This document shows, one piece after another, positions 60,011 through 64,000 of a stretch of 64,000 nt of DNA. The position numbers and the translations under genes were made by a program. The DNA is from Nemertoderma westbladi (Eukaryota > Xenacoelomorpha > Nemertodermatida > Nemertodermatidae): the NCBI GenBank assembly GCA_032718475.1, contig JAUCBJ010005043.1:62001-126000 (forward strand). Reading direction: 5' to 3'. Numbering within the stretch: the first letter of the stretch is position 1; each line of letters begins with the position of its first letter. Below the pieces are notes generated by a model. It did not search any database. It saw nothing but the letters and a program-made list of their open reading frames with translations, and had not been told where the DNA came from.

Positions 60011-62125
60011 CTAACGGTAGAAAAGTAGACAGAGTAGAACAGCCAACTTTGCACCTATAGGTAGAAAAGTAGACAGAGTAGAACAGCTAACATTGCACCT
60101 AGCGGTAGAAAAGTAGACAGAGTAGAACAGCTAACATTGTACCTATCGGTAGAAAAGTAGAAATAGTAGAACAGCTAACATTGCACCTAGCGGTAGAAAA
60201 GTAGACAGAGTAGAACAGCCAACTTTGCACCTATAGGTAGAAAAGTAGACAGAGTAGAACAGCTAACATTGCACCTAGCGGTAGAAAAGTAGACAGAGTA
60301 GAACATCTAACATTGCACCTATAGGTAGAAAAGTAGACAGAGTAGAACAGCTAACATTGCACCTATAGGTAGAAAAGTAGACAGAGTAGAACAGCTAACA
60401 TTGCACCTATCGGTAGAAAAGTAGACATAGTAGAACAGCTAACATTGCACCTATAGGTAGAAAAGTAGACAGAGTAGAACAGCCAACTTTGCACCTATAG
60501 GTAGAAAAGTAGACAGAGTAGAACAGCTAACATTGCACCTAGCGGTAGAAAAGTAGACAGAGTAGAACATCTAACATTGCACCTATAGGTAGAAAAGTAG
60601 ACAGAGTAGAACAGCTAACATTGTACCTATAGGTAGAAAAGTAGACAGAGTAGAACAGCCAACATTGCACCTATCGGTAGAAAAGTAGACCGAGTAGAAC
60701 AGCTAACATTGCACCTAGCGGTGAAAAGTAGACAGAGTAGAACAGCTAACATTGCACCTATAGGTAGAAAAGTAGACAGAGTAGAACAGCTAACATTGCA
60801 CCTATCGGTAGAAAAGTAGACAGAGTAGAACAGCTAACATTGCACCTAGCGGTAGAAAAGTAGACAGAGTAGAACAGCTAACATTGCACCTAGCGGTAGA
60901 AAAGTAGACAGAGTAGAACAGCTAACATTGCACCTATAGGTAGAAAAGTAGACAGAGTAGAACAGCCAACATTGCACCTATCGGTAGAAAAGTAGACAGA
61001 GTAGAACAGCTAACATTGCACCTAGCGGTAGAAAAGTAGAAAAAGTAGAACAGCTAACATTGCACCTAGCCGTAGAACAGTAGACGAGTAGAACAGCTAA
61101 CATTGCACCTATAGGTAGAAAAGTAGACAGAGTAGAACAGCTAACATTGCACCTATAGGTAGAAAAGTAGACAGAGTAGAACAGCTAACATTGCACCTAT
61201 AGGTAGAAAAGTATACAGAGTAGAACAGCTAACATTGCACCTATCGGTAGAAAAGTAGACATAGTAGAACAGCTAACATTGCACCTATCGGTAGAAAAGT
61301 AGAAAAAGTAGAACAGCTAACATTACACCTAGCGGTAGAAAAGTAGACAGAGTAGAACAGCTAACATTGCACCTATAGGTAGAAAAGTAGACAGAGTAGA
61401 ACAGCTAACATTGCACATATCGGTAGAAAAGTAGACAGAGTAGAACAGCCAACATTGCACCTAGCGGTAGAAAAGTAGACAGAGTAGAACAGCTAACATT
61501 GCACCTATAGGTAGAAAAGTAGACATAGTAGAACAGCTAACATTACACCTATCGGTAGAAAAGTAGACCGAGTAGAACAGCTAACATTGCACCTATCGGT
61601 AGAAAAGTAGACAGAGTAGAACAGCTAACATTGCACCTAGCTGTGGAAAAATAGAAAAAGTAGAACAGCTAACATTGCACATATCGGTAGAAAAGTAGAC
61701 CGAGTAGAACAGCTAACATTGCACCTACCGGTAGAAAAGTAGAGCGAGTAGAACAGCTAACATTGCACCTAGCGGTAGAAAAGTAGACAGAGTAGAACAG
61801 CTAACATTGCACCTAGCGGTAGAAAAGTAGACCGAGTAGAACAGCTAACATTGCACCTAGCGGTAGAAAAGTAGACAGAGTAGAACAGCTAACATTGCAC
61901 CAAGCGGTAGAAAAGTAGACAGAGTAGAACAGCTAACATTGCACCTATCGGTAGAAAAGTAGGCAGAGTAGAACAGCTAACATTACACCTAGCGGTAGAA
62001 AAGTAGACAGAGTAGAAGAGCCAACAAGCACCTATCGGTAGGTAGCTAGACAATGTAGAACAGCCAATATTGGACCTAGTGGGGTAGAAAAGTTGATGTA
62101 GTTAGAAAAAGTAGAACAGCCAACA
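60011..62125 (-). repeat. ATG9: 44-bp minisatellite built from a splice acceptor and exon start
   Basis: About 47 units. On the - strand each is GTGCAATGTTAGCTGTTCTA, CTCTGTCTACTTTTCTACCG, ATAG. The first 27 bases copy the start of the ATG9 exon at 60010; the last 17 copy the end of the intron, pyrimidine-rich and ending TAG. Variants of the last bases (GATAG, CTATAG, GCTAG) all keep the AG. The unit therefore arose by duplication across the intron-exon junction. Copies are highly similar, with degenerate ones at the far end beyond about 61600. Confidence 0.95.
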
Positions 62126-62246
62126 TTTGACATTTACAACAATTAAAACATTAATAAAACTTTTTGTATAGTTAACTTAACAATAATATTATATTTTTAA
62201 TATGAATATGAATTCATATAATGTAATTATACAATATACATATATA

Positions 62247-62694
62247 TTAGGGAGGGATGTTGCGAATGTCATATTTATAACACCCGCGGATGCAGATGCG
62301 GATGCAGATGTCTGAGGTAACATCCGCGGATGCGGATATCTATTAAAACATATATTTTTGCCTGGCCTCCCTTTTACATCAAAGTTATACCAGCATTTTA
62401 ATATTATATTCTAATCTTATATTAATAAACTAACAAGAGTCTAAGGTTATAGAACAGAATGGGACATAATATAACTAAACAATAATACAACAAACATTTT
62501 TTATATTGTTCCCGCCATCGAGTGTTAGTGTATACTGTATGAAAAGTAATTATTATTGAAAATGTAATTAAGTGGTTGCTGGGCCTTCTGACAGGATGCT
62601 TGAATAGTGCATGTAACATCCGCATGTCACATCCGCATGCCATGGGTGCGGATGCGGATGCGAAAAATCATGCGGACATTCGCCACATCCCTAA
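62247..62694. mobile_element. MITE with TTAGGGATGT-type ends
   Basis: Left TTAGGGAGGGATGTTGCGAA and, inward from the right, TTAGGGATGTGGCGAATGTC are inverted ends. Subterminal CATCCGCATG and GCGGATGCGGATGC repeats occur on both sides. Flanking octamers CATATATA and TATATATA fit a hAT-style 8-bp duplication but are simple sequence. It lies in the same ATG9 intron as the minisatellite. Confidence 0.65.
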
Positions 62695-63440
62695 TATATA
62701 TAATATAATGTAGTAATATATTTTATTCCCAAATTGTAACATTACTCAACGCCGTTAGTATTAACAGCGAGTTGTTATTTATCACTTTACAACCTTAGAG
62801 GACATTACAGCATTGTATTGACCTGTACATTATTGGGGATTACTACTTATGTAATGTCCCCACAGCGTGACAGTAAAGTCACGCCGTCATGGTTACCACA
62901 TAAACAATAGGTGGTACTTATTATTAATTGCCTGACAGCCAGATAGGCCTACTGCATTACCTACCGGTAGGCGGGGTATAGCTATTAACCAGTAGGGCCT
63001 AGCTATATTATTAAAACATGGCTCCAAATGCCACCATAAATATAAGCTAACTTATTTATAACATAATTTCTGTCATTTTAACATTTATTTATACAGCAAC
63101 TAATATAATTTGTGCGGTTTCTATCACTTATAATGTATATGTACAATCATTTCGTAATTTTACAATTTTGGAATAAAACTACATACATATACTTGTTGCA
63201 AAGTACTTTACAGTGTTCTGATCCTCGTGGCTTTATTTTCACTCACTCACTAACGTTCGTTCGTGTAACAAAGCCACTCGGATCATCACACTGTAAAGTG
63301 CTACTTTACACACAACTATGTAAATAGTTAGAAATAATATAAAGTACCGGACCTGACCGGTACAAATAATAGCGTGATATAAACATGTATATACCATTGA
63401 TATCGCGTTAGACGTCGCGTATCAAACAAATTTAACTAAC
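62695..63440 (-). other. ATG9: 5' part of the ATG9 intron
   Basis: AT-rich intron sequence after the donor GTTAGT at 63440. A pair AAAGTACTTTACAGTGTTCT / GATCATCACACTGTAAAGTG (about 63205-63305) forms an imperfect inverted repeat. No other feature. Confidence 0.5.
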
Positions 63441-63611
63441 CTGCGATGAATTGAATATGTTTAGCGATGACGCTAATTATATTGCTGTTGAAGAGCTTGA
63501 GATACTGATTGGACAAGGTGTAGGCGGTGTTTAGCCGGGAGTCTAGTTCGTGGTCCAGCTCATTAAAGTGTCTCAAATAAATGCGGCCATATTGAGACCA
63601 TCTACGGGTGC
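63441..63611 (-). CDS. ATG9: ATG9, first exon seen in the window
   Basis: Acceptor CTCCTCTATAG, donor GCAG before GTTAGT; 171 bp, entering with two bases to complete a codon and leaving in phase 1. It encodes TRRWSQYGRIYLRHFNELDH, then ELDSRLNTAYTLSNQYLKLF and a hydrophobic end with IISVIAKHIQFIAG. It matches the WS.YGR.YLRHFNELEHEL..RLN stretch of animal ATG9. The upstream exon should end in phase 1 and lies beyond 64000 or in a part I cannot recognise. Confidence 0.96.
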
Positions 63612-64000
63612 CTATAGAGGAGAAAGAAATAAAGTTGCAAGGAATTCTTTATTGTCATTGAATTTTTATTGTATTTCTGTAACTCGGGTTTGTAGCTTTG
63701 GATAATACAAACTGTCTGAAACGAATGTATTAGAGTGCGTACCATTTCCAAAGCGCCATGACCCCCCCCCCCCCCCCCCAATATATCTAAACTTTTACTA
63801 GATTTACCTTGCAACAAGTATTAATTCATGTGCGGCATTCTTTACAAATTTATTTGCGCACCCCGACTGCGCACGTCGCCGAATGTCGCACTGCCTCAAA
63901 GTATGGGAGGCCAGACGATTGTCGACACAGCAGCCAAAGAATACGCGTTGTAGCATTTAGTTCATTAAGATTAGTTTAGAACTAACCGATGATCGATGGA
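63612..64000 (-). other. ATG9: ATG9 intron running off the window
   Basis: Starts with the acceptor of the exon at 63611. It contains a C run at about 63763-63779 and a GC-richer stretch near 63860-63900. No further exon could be identified. Confidence 0.5.

Larger units (their letters stand above)
53287..63611 (-). other. ATG9: gene span: ATG9 (five 3'-most coding exons; 5' part beyond the window)
   Basis: Exons, in transcript order: 63441-63611, 59874-60010, 59068-59310, 58583-58739 and 53287-53948. All joins keep frame (phases 1, 0, 0 and 1) with GT..AG introns. Together they encode about 455 residues, roughly the C-terminal half of an animal ATG9 (about 800 residues). ATG9 is a trimeric multi-pass lipid scramblase on Golgi-derived vesicles; it re-equilibrates lipids delivered by ATG2 so that the autophagosome membrane can grow. 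The introns hold a hAT element, a MITE and a 44-bp minisatellite made from an acceptor site. Confidence 0.95.

Overview
This is an AT-rich, repeat-laden segment of an invertebrate animal genome. It has spliced genes with GT..AG introns, BEL/Pao and LINE retroelements, hAT-type DNA elements, several kilobases of minisatellite, and recurrent CCGGTA and AGGCCTAC words. The species cannot be named from sequence alone, and nothing looks prokaryotic.

Two host genes are supported, both by hand-tracing exon joins that keep frame. On the + strand, 1340-19507 holds a four-exon gene for a small single-pass membrane EGF-family ligand: signal peptide, Ser/Thr-rich stalk, one EGF module split across exons 2 and 3, a transmembrane helix and a short tail, 216 residues in all. 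On the - strand, 53287-63611 holds the last five exons of ATG9, the autophagy lipid scramblase; the 5' exons lie beyond the right edge. The two genes converge and are separated by about 34 kb of repeats.

Layout: 1-1339 is upstream sequence with a 25-bp minisatellite. 1340-19507 is the EGF-ligand gene. Its introns carry a perfect 130-bp hairpin, a 2.8-kb 19-bp minisatellite and two oppositely oriented LINE fragments flanking exon 3. 19508-27609 has a hAT-type MITE and a 40-bp minisatellite split by a 5'-truncated LINE. 27610-43436 is a 15.8-kb block bounded by 1.2-kb direct LTRs with a 5-bp target duplication. Inside it are a decayed, internally deleted BEL/Pao gag-pro-pol (30716-36606), a possible second LTR (36639-37197), and a large unfamiliar ORF ending in two zinc knuckles (37959-42190). 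43437-53286 holds CT-rich sequence, further minisatellites, foldback elements and MITEs. 53287-64000 is ATG9, with a 4.4-kb hAT element in its last intron.

The most unusual feature is the 44-bp minisatellite in an ATG9 intron (60011-62125). Its unit is a duplication of the intron's own 3' splice acceptor plus the first 27 bases of the downstream exon. About 47 near-identical AG acceptors therefore sit in series before the true exon. Splicing to any upstream copy would put an in-frame TAG into the message.
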